Assembly: GCA_009699575.1 (NCBI GenBank)
Contig: WLNY01000014.1
Span: 1 to 33,094, forward strand
Direction of reading: 5' to 3'
DNA length: 33,094 nt
From: Actinomycetota bacterium
Lineage (GTDB): Bacteria > Actinomycetota > Actinomycetes > Nanopelagicales > Nanopelagicaceae
A program made the position numbers and the translations under genes. Below are positions 8,699-16,420 of the stretch, piece after piece (position 1 is the stretch's first letter; each line of letters starts with the position of its first letter). Below the pieces are notes generated by a model. The model made no database searches. It had not been told where the DNA came from and worked only from the letters and a program-made list of their open reading frames with translations.

Positions 8699-9268
8699 TT
8701 CGAGAATTTGTTTCTCTAGAACCGATTCGCCAACGATTCGAATTTCAAGGGGTAGGGCTATCTGCTCAGCTGCGTGACGCGCAAGTATCTCAAGTTCGGC
8801 AGTTGGATTCTGAGCGAGCCAGATTATTCGGTTGTAGTGAGCGAAATAGTCATCACGTAATTCTGGGTAACGATCTAGTCCTAGTTCGACAATGACGCTT
8901 CGCTGAAAAGATTTCACTAAAAAATCTGTGAGAAAGTACGTTCCGGCATCGGATTCCATAATCGTAGCAATCTCTTTTTCGCCAGCAAAAATGTCGTAAC
9001 AGTGGTTACCGCCTAGTCGTTTAACGCCATGAGCAGACACGATTTCATCGAGCGCCCCATAGGTTCCACAATCTGCATAGGCAACTGCAAATTTCTCATG
9101 TTTGCCGGCAAGAGAAATCAAGAGTTGCTCAACCTCGCCAGCAATTTTTGTAGGTTGATTGTGAAGGAGCGGTGGTAGAGGATAAATAGTGATATCGAGA
9201 TTGTTTGCCTTTTGAACTGATGCGATATGTGTGGCTATGGCACCACAGGCAATAACACCAACAGACAT
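8687..9268 (-). CDS. DUF1638 family protein of unknown function, last gene of the corrinoid operon
   Basis: This 193-residue soluble protein has the DUF1638 pattern: an N-terminal GVIACGA, a central Y-A-D-C-G-T-Y-G-A-L-D and a G-G-N-H-C-Y-D-I-F-A-G block. Cys8, Cys67 and Cys90, with His14, His36 and His89, are candidate metal or cofactor ligands, but this is only a pattern reading. No signal peptide or membrane segment is seen. The ATG at 9268 lies four bases after the RACo stop; an upstream in-frame ATG at 9298 would overlap RACo by 26 bases. Family members are, as far as I recall, commonly found next to MttB-like methyltransferases and RACo. A role in corrinoid handling or methyltransfer is therefore likely but unproven. 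It ends inside fdsA on the opposite strand. Confidence 0.8.
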   Translation of the reverse strand: MSVGVIACGAIATHIASVQKANNLDITIYPLPPLLHNQPTKIAGEVEQLLISLAGKHEKFAVAYADCGTYGALDEIVSAHGVKRLGGNHCYDIFAGEKEIATIMESDAGTYFLTDFLVKSFQRSVIVELGLDRYPELRDDYFAHYNRIIWLAQNPTAELEILARHAAEQIALPLEIRIVGESVLEKQILELLN

Positions 9269-9272
9269 GTCT

Positions 9273-11177
9273 CTACACCGGGAAACTAAGGCGTTCAACG
9301 AATCGATCGTTAAAGTCTGATCGATCGGAGAGTTCTATGTAATCAATCTCGTCAAGAAGTGCGTTGGCACCATTTCGCTCTTGCGCTGAGAGTAAAACCA
9401 TTTTTGCACCTTCACCTGCGACATTTCCTGCAGAGACGATACGCATTACAGGAAGTTTAGGAACGAGCCCAATTTTCACTGCAGATGCGGGGGAGAGGTA
9501 AGAACCAAAGGATCCAGCCAACAGCACCTGTTGGATTTCACTTTCAGCGACGCCAAATTCCTCTAGTAGTAACGCCCATCCAGTTGCAATCGCAGCTTTA
9601 GCGAACTGTAATTCACGGACATCTCGCTGAGTGAGAAATACGCAGTCAGAAAGATCTCCCACTTCGCGACTCCACGTAAGCACAAAGACTCTCTCGCCTT
9701 CGCGTTCAACAAGTCGATTAGCCAACAGTGGAGAAATTTCTTTGGCTTTCTCTTCGCTGACAAATCGCCCCGAATGATCAAGGAGTCCTAATTGCACAAG
9801 ACACGCACACGCATCGACGAGTCCAGAGCCGCATATGCCAATGGCTTTTGTGTCATCAATGGTTCCAATGACCAAATCGCCATCTACGATTTTAATTGTT
9901 TCGATGGCTCCCGAAGCAGCGCGCACTCCACATTTAATAGAAGCTGCTTCAAAGGCCGGGCCGGCAGGCGCCGCTGTTGCTAATATTTTTTCACCATCAC
10001 CTAAAATGATTTCGCAATTTGTTCCCACATCAATAAAGAGGCGAAGGCGTTTATCTCGATCCATTCCCGAAGCAAGTGCTCCGGCAACGATGTCGCCCCC
10101 AACGTAAGCGCCAAGTGAAGGCATGATGACTGCCTTTGCACGTGGGTGTATCGCAAGACCGAGTTCGGATGCTTGAACATCTGGATAACTAGCACTTGCC
10201 ATAATAAATGGTGCAACACCTAGTGGTTCTGGATCAATACCAAGGAGCAGTTGAGTCATGGTTGCATTTCCAGCAAGTGCAACCTCATAGACATGCAGTG
10301 GATTAATTCCTGCTTCTTCACACACTTCAGCGGTGAGTTCACCCAGTGTTTGTTGTGCGAGTCCGCGTAGGCGATCCAAAGCGGTTACATCCATCATGGT
10401 TGCACTAATGCGGGTAATCACATCTGCGCCAAAGGGTTGTTGCTTATTGAGCATAGATTTCACAGCTACAGGTGTTCCAGAATTGAGGTCAAGGAGAGTG
10501 GCAACCACAGTGGTGGTCCCTAAGTCATAGGCAATTCCGTAACGAATTTCGGTTGTATCGCCGGGTTCAACATCAATGAGTTCCTGATCGACAAATACAG
10601 CGGTGACTTTGAAATACGAGGCTCTAAGAACTTTACCGATACTGCGCATCGCATCAAGTGAGACGGTTGCTTCGATATCGTCAATGGCATCGAGAAGGCG
10701 AACAACGTCTGTGCGCTGATCATGCAACGTTGGGTCTTCTAGTTCGACATAACGTTTTTGGACTGCAGGGCGCAAAATAACTTGGCGCCCAACCCCCACT
10801 GTTGCAGCTTTGGGACGAGTAGTCATTGGCGGTACGTCTATTGAAATATCTTTTGAGGTGCGAATCAAGCAGGCAAGTCTCCAACCCTCTTTGATTTCAC
10901 TCTCTGTAAATGCTCGGTAATCCAATTTGGAGGCTTCGACATCACCGCTTGAAATTTTCACTCGACATTTCTTGCACGTTCCATACCCGCCACATGTTGA
11001 ATCAATGGCAACGCCATTCCAGGAAGCAGCATCAAATGCACTGACACCTGTTGGAACGGCGACCGGCTTTTCTGATGCCAGGGTGCCATCCTTTTCAAGG
11101 ATGCGAAAAGTTAACTTAACTCGCCCTGTGCCATCATGGACAGGTACAAGCGAGGGATCGAGAGGTTTCTTACTAAT
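9273..11177 (-). CDS. Reductive activator of corrinoid protein (RACo-like, ferredoxin + ASKHA domains), predicted ATT start
   Basis: RACo uses ATP and a [2Fe-2S] cluster to return oxidised Co(II) corrinoid to the active Co(I) state. Residues 20-105 form a ferredoxin with C62-x5-C68-x2-C71 (CGGYGTCKKC) and C103 (GWRLAC). About residues 200-620 are the DUF4445/ASKHA ATPase-like domain, with YDLGTTTVVATL, DVGTNCEI, GICGSGLVDA and AGSFGSYL. No ATG, GTG or TTG occurs in frame between the preceding TAA at 11181-11183 and the ferredoxin. The first such codon is a GTG at 10959-10961, inside the [2Fe-2S] motif. An ATT at 11175-11177, six bases after AAGGA, is the best start and gives 634 residues, a normal length. 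ATC at 11178-11180 or a base error are alternatives. The gene is coupled to the upstream methyltransferase and downstream DUF1638 gene. Confidence 0.88.
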   Translation of the reverse strand: MSKKPLDPSLVPVHDGTGRVKLTFRILEKDGTLASEKPVAVPTGVSAFDAASWNGVAIDSTCGGYGTCKKCRVKISSGDVEASKLDYRAFTESEIKEGWRLACLIRTSKDISIDVPPMTTRPKAATVGVGRQVILRPAVQKRYVELEDPTLHDQRTDVVRLLDAIDDIEATVSLDAMRSIGKVLRASYFKVTAVFVDQELIDVEPGDTTEIRYGIAYDLGTTTVVATLLDLNSGTPVAVKSMLNKQQPFGADVITRISATMMDVTALDRLRGLAQQTLGELTAEVCEEAGINPLHVYEVALAGNATMTQLLLGIDPEPLGVAPFIMASASYPDVQASELGLAIHPRAKAVIMPSLGAYVGGDIVAGALASGMDRDKRLRLFIDVGTNCEIILGDGEKILATAAPAGPAFEAASIKCGVRAASGAIETIKIVDGDLVIGTIDDTKAIGICGSGLVDACACLVQLGLLDHSGRFVSEEKAKEISPLLANRLVEREGERVFVLTWSREVGDLSDCVFLTQRDVRELQFAKAAIATGWALLLEEFGVAESEIQQVLLAGSFGSYLSPASAVKIGLVPKLPVMRIVSAGNVAGEGAKMVLLSAQERNGANALLDEIDYIELSDRSDFNDRFVERLSFPV

Positions 11178-11189
11178 GATTTATCCTTC
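11175..11189 (-). promoter_or_regulatory. Shine-Dalgarno and rare ATT start for RACo
   Basis: On the minus strand GAAGGA (11184-11189) overlaps the last codons of the methyltransferase. It is followed by TAA, ATC and ATT. AAGGA to ATT leaves a six-base spacer, ideal for initiation, while ATC would leave three. The region up to the ferredoxin cysteines contains no standard start codon in this frame, which is why this site decides the start. A termination-reinitiation coupling at the adjacent TAA would fit. Non-AUG starts of this kind are known (infC uses AUU) but uncommon. Confidence 0.5.
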
Positions 11190-12044
11190 GTTCTTTGCAG
11201 CTTCTTGCGCACGGTAACGTGCAATCCAATTGCCACCCCATGGATCAAGGCCTAATAGTAGGTCTGCAGCTCGCACTGCCTCGTTAATTGCAGGTGTGCG
11301 CGCGTCCATGACGGCGCACGTTAATCCATGTGACATCGCAGATGGCAAGAATGCTGCGTTGAGAGCATGGCGATTAGGAAGACCAAAGGAGATGTTGGAT
11401 GCTCCGAGGGTCATGTTTAGTCCCCATTTTTCGCGGATTAAATGAATTGTCTCCAAGGTAATTTTTACCGCTTCTGGATCTGCGCCAACTGTCATAGCAA
11501 GTGGATCGATTACCAATTTATCCATAGAGATTCCATGCTTTTCAACAGTTCGAATAATTTTTTCAGTGATAACCATGCGCTCAGCAGCCGTTGCTGGGAT
11601 TCCAGTCTCATCGTTGGGAAGAGCAATAATCGCAGCGTTATGTTTTTTAATCAGCGGCAAAATAATTTCCATTCGATCATCTTCGCCAGTCATAGAATTG
11701 ACGAGAGCAACACCTTCATATGCCTCAAGTCCTGCCTGAAGCGCTTCAATGACTGAAGAATCAATACAAATAGGCAAGTCTGTAATTGTTTGAATCATCT
11801 TTATGGCTTTTGCAAGCAGTGCTGGCTCATCAGTAAGAGGAACACCCATATTGACATCGAGCATGTCTGCGCCACCTTTAACCTGCGCCTCAACATCTAT
11901 CGCGATTGTTGAGAGGTCACCTGCTCGCAAGAGCTCCTGAAATTTCTTTCGCCCTGTCGGGTTAATGCGCTCACCAATAATACAAAAGGGTTGATCGTGA
12001 CCAATAGTGACGCTCTTTGATGCTGATTGAACGACTGTATGCAT
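11181..12044 (-). CDS. Methyl-tetrahydrofolate:corrinoid protein methyltransferase (pterin-binding, MtgA/AcsE-like)
   Basis: This 287-residue protein has a DHPS/pterin-binding TIM barrel. Visible family blocks are IGERINPTGRKKF (about 24-36), the acidic D-V-N-M-G-V-P strand, P-I-C-I-D-S-S, N-S-M-T-G-E, and L-G-A-S-N-I-S-F-G-L-P-N-R near the C-terminus. These match MeTr enzymes of acetogens and MtgA of glycine betaine demethylation rather than folate-synthesis DHPS. It would move the methyl group from methyl-Co(III) corrinoid protein to THF. It lies between metF (27 bases upstream) and RACo, in the same operon as the corrinoid protein. The ATG at 12044 is the only good start; GGGAG lies somewhat far upstream (about 12 bases). 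Confidence 0.9.
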   Translation of the reverse strand: MHTVVQSASKSVTIGHDQPFCIIGERINPTGRKKFQELLRAGDLSTIAIDVEAQVKGGADMLDVNMGVPLTDEPALLAKAIKMIQTITDLPICIDSSVIEALQAGLEAYEGVALVNSMTGEDDRMEIILPLIKKHNAAIIALPNDETGIPATAAERMVITEKIIRTVEKHGISMDKLVIDPLAMTVGADPEAVKITLETIHLIREKWGLNMTLGASNISFGLPNRHALNAAFLPSAMSHGLTCAVMDARTPAINEAVRAADLLLGLDPWGGNWIARYRAQEAAKNEG

Positions 12045-12071
12045 TGCAGTGGTGCTCCCTAGTGATTGGTA

Positions 12072-12974
12072 TTACGCGTATTGGTTGGGTGTTCGGCCGA
12101 GATCATTCATTAAACGTTCGAGTGTGTCATCGTGGCGAAAATCTGTAATGTGAAGCCCACGCACTGCTGGTAAAGAGAGCGCATGCTTACATTGTTCAAG
12201 AGCCAATTGGTAGGCAGCTTCTGATTGATCCTCTGCTTTTTCAACGCTCTCAATCACATCACGAGGTACATCAATTCCAGGAACTTTATCGTTCATAAAA
12301 TTGAGTGGGCGCGCACTTTTTACCAAGACAATGCTGGGGATGAGGTGTAACCCTGGAGCGCTTTGAGCAACCCCACGGCAGAAATTTTCTAAACGATCAG
12401 GGTGATATCCAATTTGAAGTTGAAGCATACGAGCCCCAGCACGTTGTTTCTTGAGTGCTCGCTCGATGCGGTAGTTATGCGGAGGCGCGTAAGGATTTTC
12501 AACAGCGCTAATATAAAAATTTGGTGGTGGATTTAACTTACGTCCAGAAAGATATGTCCCTGCATTGAGCACGGATGCAACATTAATTGCCTGTGGCCCA
12601 TCTAAATCAAAGACTCTACGAGTTTCAGGTTCATCTCCAGCGGTGACATCATCGCCAGTAAGGAGGGCGATGTTGTGAATTCCATGAAGATTGGCGCCAG
12701 CCATATCGGCTTGCACAGCAAGTCGGTTCTTATCGCGACACACTATTTGCATAATGGGTTCAAGACCACGGTCATTCATCGCAATAGCAACAGAGAGATT
12801 TGATGCGTGAGCATGGGCGGCAGTGTTATCAGTTGAATTCACTGCTACAAACCATGGAGATAAGCGATCAACATATTTTTGCACCTGTGCCATACCGCCA
12901 CCATCGATAGCGGGAAATTCTGCTGTGTACACAAGCTCCGTTGTATTTTCTAATAAGTCTGAAAGTTTTGACAT
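12072..12974 (-). CDS. metF: Methylenetetrahydrofolate reductase (FAD TIM barrel)
   Basis: This 300-residue protein belongs to the MTHFR family. The conserved glutamate lies in YTAEFPA near residue 16-20, and the segments N-I-A-L-L-T-G-D-D and F-Y-I-S-A-V-E-N-P belong to the flavin/folate barrel. The later Q-L-Q-I-G-Y motif corresponds to the substrate-side F-x-T-Q. ATG at 12974 overlaps the stop of metV (TAATG), so the pair is translationally coupled, as MetV/MetF pairs are in acetogens. In this operon its likely job is to oxidise methyl-THF, produced by betaine demethylation, to methylene-THF, the reverse of its usual biosynthetic direction. The direction and electron acceptor are inference. 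Confidence 0.9.
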   Translation of the reverse strand: MSKLSDLLENTTELVYTAEFPAIDGGGMAQVQKYVDRLSPWFVAVNSTDNTAAHAHASNLSVAIAMNDRGLEPIMQIVCRDKNRLAVQADMAGANLHGIHNIALLTGDDVTAGDEPETRRVFDLDGPQAINVASVLNAGTYLSGRKLNPPPNFYISAVENPYAPPHNYRIERALKKQRAGARMLQLQIGYHPDRLENFCRGVAQSAPGLHLIPSIVLVKSARPLNFMNDKVPGIDVPRDVIESVEKAEDQSEAAYQLALEQCKHALSLPAVRGLHITDFRHDDTLERLMNDLGRTPNQYA

Positions 12975-13360
12975 TACTCGCCGCTTTGGTCTTCTTGGCG
13001 CTTTGCCCAACCGGCCGGAGTTTGCTGATCTCGCTTAGTAATGAGATTTATCCATGATGACGTATCTTTAAGTTGCATATCAACTGGCGGACGCAAATCG
13101 TTGTAATGCTCTTTCCATACCTTAGGCAAAGGCAAAGAAACCGTGCGGTCGTAGGCTTTTACCCACACACATTGCATTTCAGGTTTTACTTCACAATGGC
13201 CATCTTCGCGAACCCCTCCGCATGGACCATTACGCAGCGTTTTTGGACATGTCATCGGACATGTCATCCCTGTTGAATGCAGAACACATTGACCACACAT
13301 CTTGCAATCCCAAATGGGCTTCTTGATGCCGTGCTCAATGAGGTTAAGTAATTTAGGCAT
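12974..13360 (-). CDS. metV: MetV-type cysteine-rich partner of methylenetetrahydrofolate reductase
   Basis: This small 128-residue protein has eight cysteines in the arrangement C19-x2-C22-x2-C25-x8-C34-x3-C38, then C47 (NGPCGG), C56 and C64. This is the MTHFR C-terminal zinc/Fe-S-binding type domain found as MetV in acetogens and fused to MetF in other bacteria. The start at ATG 13360 (MPKLLNLIEHG) overlaps the corrinoid-protein gene by eight bases. Longer in-frame starts would lie far inside that gene. It presumably forms a complex with MetF and may provide an electron entry or exit point. Which cofactor the cysteines hold cannot be read from the sequence. Confidence 0.88.
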   Translation of the reverse strand: MPKLLNLIEHGIKKPIWDCKMCGQCVLHSTGMTCPMTCPKTLRNGPCGGVREDGHCEVKPEMQCVWVKAYDRTVSLPLPKVWKEHYNDLRPPVDMQLKDTSSWINLITKRDQQTPAGWAKRQEDQSGE

Positions 13361-14018
13361 TGATAAGTGCGCGCTTCTTCTGAATAAGATCTTTCGCAAT
13401 TCGAACAGCGGTAGACGCATCAGCTGCAAACCCATCTGCACCCACAGCGTCTGCATACTCCTGCGTAACAGGTGCGCCACCAACCATGATGATCACCTTG
13501 TCGCGAAGTCCAGCTTTAGTAATCTCGTGAATATTGACCTTGAACATTGGCATAGTTGTTGTGAGAAATGCTGACATTCCCAAGATATCTGGTTCATGTT
13601 CTTGAATAGCTGCAATAAATTTCTCAGGAGATACCTGTACTCCAATGTCGATAACTTTAAAGCCAGCGCCTTCGAGCATGATGTTGACAAGGTTTTTTCC
13701 AATGTCATGTACATCGCCTTTCACAGTTCCCATGAGGAATGTTCCAACTGTCTCTGCTCCAGTTTCAGCAAGGAGTGGACGCAAAATGTTGAGAGCTCCA
13801 GACATCGCTTTACCAGCGATGAGCATCTCGGGAACGAAGTAATCACCGCGCTCAAAACGAGCACCTACTTCTTCCAATGAAGGAATAAGAGCCTCAAACA
13901 AGATCATGTCTGGGCCCATGCCAGCGGCAAGTCCAGCATTGGTGAGTTCGAGAACTGCTGGTGCATTTCCAATCATCGTCTCATCAAAGAGAGCCTTAAT
14001 GATTTCATCATGTGTCAT
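13353..14018 (-). CDS. Corrinoid (B12-binding) methyl carrier protein, MtbC/MtgC-like
   Basis: This 221-residue protein has the two-domain layout of dimethylamine/trimethylamine corrinoid proteins. An N-terminal four-helix cap (about 1-90, including R-F-E-R-G-D-Y-F-V-P-E-M) precedes a Rossmann cobalamin domain. The cobalt-ligating motif D-x-H-x-x-G is D102-V-H104-D-I-G107 (KGDVHDIGKN). The supporting S-A-F-L-T-T-T and V-G-G-A-P-V segments follow. It would accept a methyl group from the MttB homologue encoded on the divergent strand and donate it to the pterin methyltransferase in the same operon. The start overlaps the IclR gene stop (ATGA) and the end overlaps metV by eight bases. Confidence 0.94.
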   Translation of the reverse strand: MTHDEIIKALFDETMIGNAPAVLELTNAGLAAGMGPDMILFEALIPSLEEVGARFERGDYFVPEMLIAGKAMSGALNILRPLLAETGAETVGTFLMGTVKGDVHDIGKNLVNIMLEGAGFKVIDIGVQVSPEKFIAAIQEHEPDILGMSAFLTTTMPMFKVNIHEITKAGLRDKVIIMVGGAPVTQEYADAVGADGFAADASTAVRIAKDLIQKKRALINA

Positions 14019-14815
14019 GCTGCGCCGACCTTTCCTAGTTCTTGCTTGTGCAGAGGGGATTTTTTCGTATAGGACATGCTTTGTACTGCCTCTATCTCAT
14101 CAATAATCTGCACACCGATGCGAGTGAGATCTTTGTGAGATAAACGTGGTGATGGACCGGAAATTGAAATCGCGCCGATGACACGACCATCTAGCTCGCG
14201 AATGGGTGCCGCAACGGCAACGAGACCTTCCTCGAGTTCATCGGTAATGAGAGCAAATCCATTTTTTCGAACATTTTCTAAATCCGCTAGCAAACGTGTG
14301 CGAGAAGTAATAGTTTTTTCAGTTAATTTTTCTAGTCGTCCTGCTGCAATAGGTACGGCAGAGTAAGCAAGCAAAATTTTTCCAAGTGCAGAGGCGTGAT
14401 ACGGAACGCGCTTGCCGATCCAATTTGTTGCACCGAGGAGATATTGACCATCAGCTTGGTCAAGCATGTTGACATATCCATTGCCCGGGATTGCAAGGTT
14501 GGAAGTCTCACCAGTTTTTTCGGCGAGTGATTCAAGAATCGGCCGCATACGCGCCACCAACATTGAATCCTGATTTTGCTCACGCGCAAATGAGGTGAGA
14601 ACATCACCTGCAAGAAATGCTCCTGTGCGATCTCGCTTAATGAGACCTTGTCGCTCTAACGCTGCCAATATTCGCGACGTTGTGCTTTTTGGAATGTCAT
14701 GTGCCCGAGAAAGTGCGCCGAGTAATGGGGGAGTAGGCGATTGCAAAATATTTATCAGGAGCGCACTGGCGCGATCAATAGCCTGAGTACCCGTAGTTAA
14801 TTCAGATTTAGCCAT
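14015..14815 (-). CDS. IclR-family transcriptional regulator, first gene of the corrinoid operon
   Basis: This 266-residue protein has an N-terminal winged helix-turn-helix (about 12-75; recognition segment PKSTTSRILAALERQGL) and a C-terminal IclR effector domain (about 90-245; HASALGKILLAY, G-F-A-L-I-T-D-E-L-E-E-G-L, A-I-S-I-S-G-P-S). ATG at 14815 is preferred, five bases after AAGGGGG. A GTG two codons upstream would overlap that ribosome site. It is transcribed divergently from the mttB homologue, and a clear palindromic operator lies in between. It therefore probably controls both its own operon and the methyltransferase/transporter operon in response to choline, betaine or a degradation product. 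The effector is not known. Confidence 0.93.
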   Translation of the reverse strand: MAKSELTTGTQAIDRASALLINILQSPTPPLLGALSRAHDIPKSTTSRILAALERQGLIKRDRTGAFLAGDVLTSFAREQNQDSMLVARMRPILESLAEKTGETSNLAIPGNGYVNMLDQADGQYLLGATNWIGKRVPYHASALGKILLAYSAVPIAAGRLEKLTEKTITSRTRLLADLENVRKNGFALITDELEEGLVAVAAPIRELDGRVIGAISISGPSPRLSHKDLTRIGVQIIDEIEAVQSMSYTKKSPLHKQELGKVGAA

Positions 14816-14830
14816 AGACACCCCCTTATG

Positions 14831-14867
14831 AAAGGTTCCACTATATGGAACCTTTGTTCCATGTTCC
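14831..14867. promoter_or_regulatory. Predicted IclR operator: alternating GTTCCA/TGGAAC half-sites
   Basis: AAAGGTTCCA (14831-14840), a CTATA spacer and TGGAACCTTT (14846-14855) form a perfect 10-bp inverted repeat. A further GTTCCA at 14856-14861 pairs with TGGAAC as a second palindrome with a four-base spacer (14846-14861), and GTTCC recurs at 14863-14867. The TGGAA-N-TTCCA style resembles sites of IclR-family regulators. On the minus strand TATAGT (14840-14845) could be the -10 of the iclR promoter, which would place the operator over its own promoter and suggest autoregulation. Confidence 0.7.
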
Positions 14868-14917
14868 TAGCGTATTCTCGTGGCGTGTCCATGGTCAATA
14901 GCCACGCGCCATGTAGT

Positions 14918-14940
14918 TTGATTGAAGGCAGTTCCATAAT
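14918..14940 (+). promoter_or_regulatory. Possible promoter -10 of the mttB operon with an overlapping operator half-site
   Basis: CATAAT at 14935-14940 resembles a -10 box. A lone GTTCCA half-site (14931-14936) overlaps it, matching the half-sites of the main operator. No convincing -35 is seen at normal spacing, though regulated promoters often lack one. This 160-base divergent intergenic region (14816-14975) contains no gene. Confidence 0.3.
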
Positions 14941-14975
14941 TGAGGGTTTTTCATCCACACCTGGAGGTACACACA

Positions 14976-16412
14976 GTGTTTCTTAACAAGATGCCGCGCT
15001 ATGAAATATTAAGCGAACAATCGATGGCAACCCTAAATGCTGGGTGGCGAAGAATCGTTTCAGAAATCGGCATCGAGTACATGTCACCATGGGCTCTAGA
15101 TATGTTGCGTGAAGCGGGACAAGAAGTCTCTGGCGATAACGTGAAATTTGATCCTGATTGGATCATGACTCAAGTTGCAAAAGCACCGCGCGAATTTGAT
15201 CTTCGTGCACGAAATCCAAAGAACAACGTACATATCGGTGGGGATGCAATGGTCTTCGGCGGCGTATATGGCCCACCCTTTGTTCGCGAAGGTGATGTAA
15301 GGCGCGATGGAACATTTAATGATTTTGAGAATTTTTGCAAGCTTTCACAATCCTTTGACGCACTTGACTCAGTAGGTGGCGTTGTCACAGAACCAAATGA
15401 TCTCTCACTTGATTCACGTCACCTTGATATGGCATTTGCTGCAGCAACTTTGACTGATAAGTTCTTTATGGGCAACGTCGTGACAGATGTCAATGCCCGC
15501 GATGTCATCCACATTGCAGAAATTTTGCACGGTGGCCGAGCAGCTATTGAAGAAGTACCAGCGCTCATTTCCCTTATTAACTGCAACTCACCTCTGCGCT
15601 GGGATGATCGCATGCTTGATTCCATGCGCGAATATGCACTCGCCGGACAACCAGTTGTCTTTACTCCATTCCTTCTTATGGGCGCTATGAGTCCAGTAAC
15701 AATTCCTGCCACATTGGCGCAACAAATGGCTGAAGCGCTTTCAGGAATCGCGCTCGCTCAATTAATTAGACCCGGAACACCTGTTGTTTTTGGTTCGTTC
15801 CTTTCTAATATTGATATGCAATCAGGGTCCCCACAATTTGGAACTCCTGAATCAGGCATTGGACTTCTCTGTACTGGCCAAATTGCCCGCAGTCTCAACC
15901 TTCCGTTTCGTGGAGGCGGCGGCTTAAATTCATCACAGACAGTTGATGCGCAATCGGCCTATCAAACAATGATGACCATGATGCCAACATTTCTTGCCGG
16001 CACTAACTGGGTAATGCATACAGCTGGATGGCTCGAAGGTGGACTTGTATCTTCCTACGATAAGTTCGTTGTTGATATTGAAATCCTGCAATCACTCATG
16101 GCTGAATTCACTCCACTTGAATTTAACGAAGATTCATTGGCCTTTGATGCTCATCTAGAAGTTGGTCATGGAGGCCACTTCCTTGGCGCAGCTCACACAA
16201 TGGAACGCTTTCGCGATTGTTTCTACCGACCATTTCTTACCAACAGCGATAACTACGAACGGTGGAATCGCCTAGGTGCAAAAGATACTCGCGCACGTGC
16301 GGAAGAAATTTGGAAAAAGAAGTTAGCTGAATACGAAAAGCCTGAGATGGATGCGGCAATTCTTGAAGAGTTGACCGATTTCGTAGCAAAACGTAAGAGC
16401 GAACTCGACTAA
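14976..16412 (+). CDS. MttB-family (non-pyrrolysine) methylamine/betaine:corrinoid methyltransferase, glycine betaine candidate
   Basis: This 478-residue protein is of the trimethylamine methyltransferase (MttB) superfamily. The N-terminus has the typical L-N-A-G-W-R-R-I-V-S-E-I-G-I-E-Y segment. The barrel core has F-R-G-G-G-G-L-N-S-S-Q-T-V-D-A-Q-S-A-Y-Q, and the C-terminus has EVGHGGHFLGAAHTMERFR. No in-frame amber codon occurs, so it is a Pyl-less homologue like MtgB, which demethylates glycine betaine. The start is GTG at 14976, eight bases after GGAGG (14963-14967); an ATG at 14991 is too far from this site. It heads an operon with betaine aldehyde dehydrogenase and a betaine-type transporter, and the partner corrinoid protein is encoded divergently. 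Glycine betaine is the best guess; proline betaine or carnitine cannot be excluded from sequence. Confidence 0.9.
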   Translation: MFLNKMPRYEILSEQSMATLNAGWRRIVSEIGIEYMSPWALDMLREAGQEVSGDNVKFDPDWIMTQVAKAPREFDLRARNPKNNVHIGGDAMVFGGVYGPPFVREGDVRRDGTFNDFENFCKLSQSFDALDSVGGVVTEPNDLSLDSRHLDMAFAAATLTDKFFMGNVVTDVNARDVIHIAEILHGGRAAIEEVPALISLINCNSPLRWDDRMLDSMREYALAGQPVVFTPFLLMGAMSPVTIPATLAQQMAEALSGIALAQLIRPGTPVVFGSFLSNIDMQSGSPQFGTPESGIGLLCTGQIARSLNLPFRGGGGLNSSQTVDAQSAYQTMMTMMPTFLAGTNWVMHTAGWLEGGLVSSYDKFVVDIEILQSLMAEFTPLEFNEDSLAFDAHLEVGHGGHFLGAAHTMERFRDCFYRPFLTNSDNYERWNRLGAKDTRARAEEIWKKKLAEYEKPEMDAAILEELTDFVAKRKSELD

Positions 16413-16420
16413 GAACTGCG

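Noticed and set aside
10959-10961. GTG as start of RACo
   Set aside because: It lies inside the [2Fe-2S] motif; the open frame upstream encodes the conserved ferredoxin strands and three cluster cysteines.
14879-14906. CGTGGC...GCCACG inverted repeat as a second operator or hairpin
   Set aside because: Only six base pairs with a 16-base loop, so it could be chance; it does not resemble the GTTCCA sites.
14976-16412. Pyrrolysine (amber) codon in the MttB homologue
   Set aside because: The reading frame is uninterrupted with no in-frame TAG.
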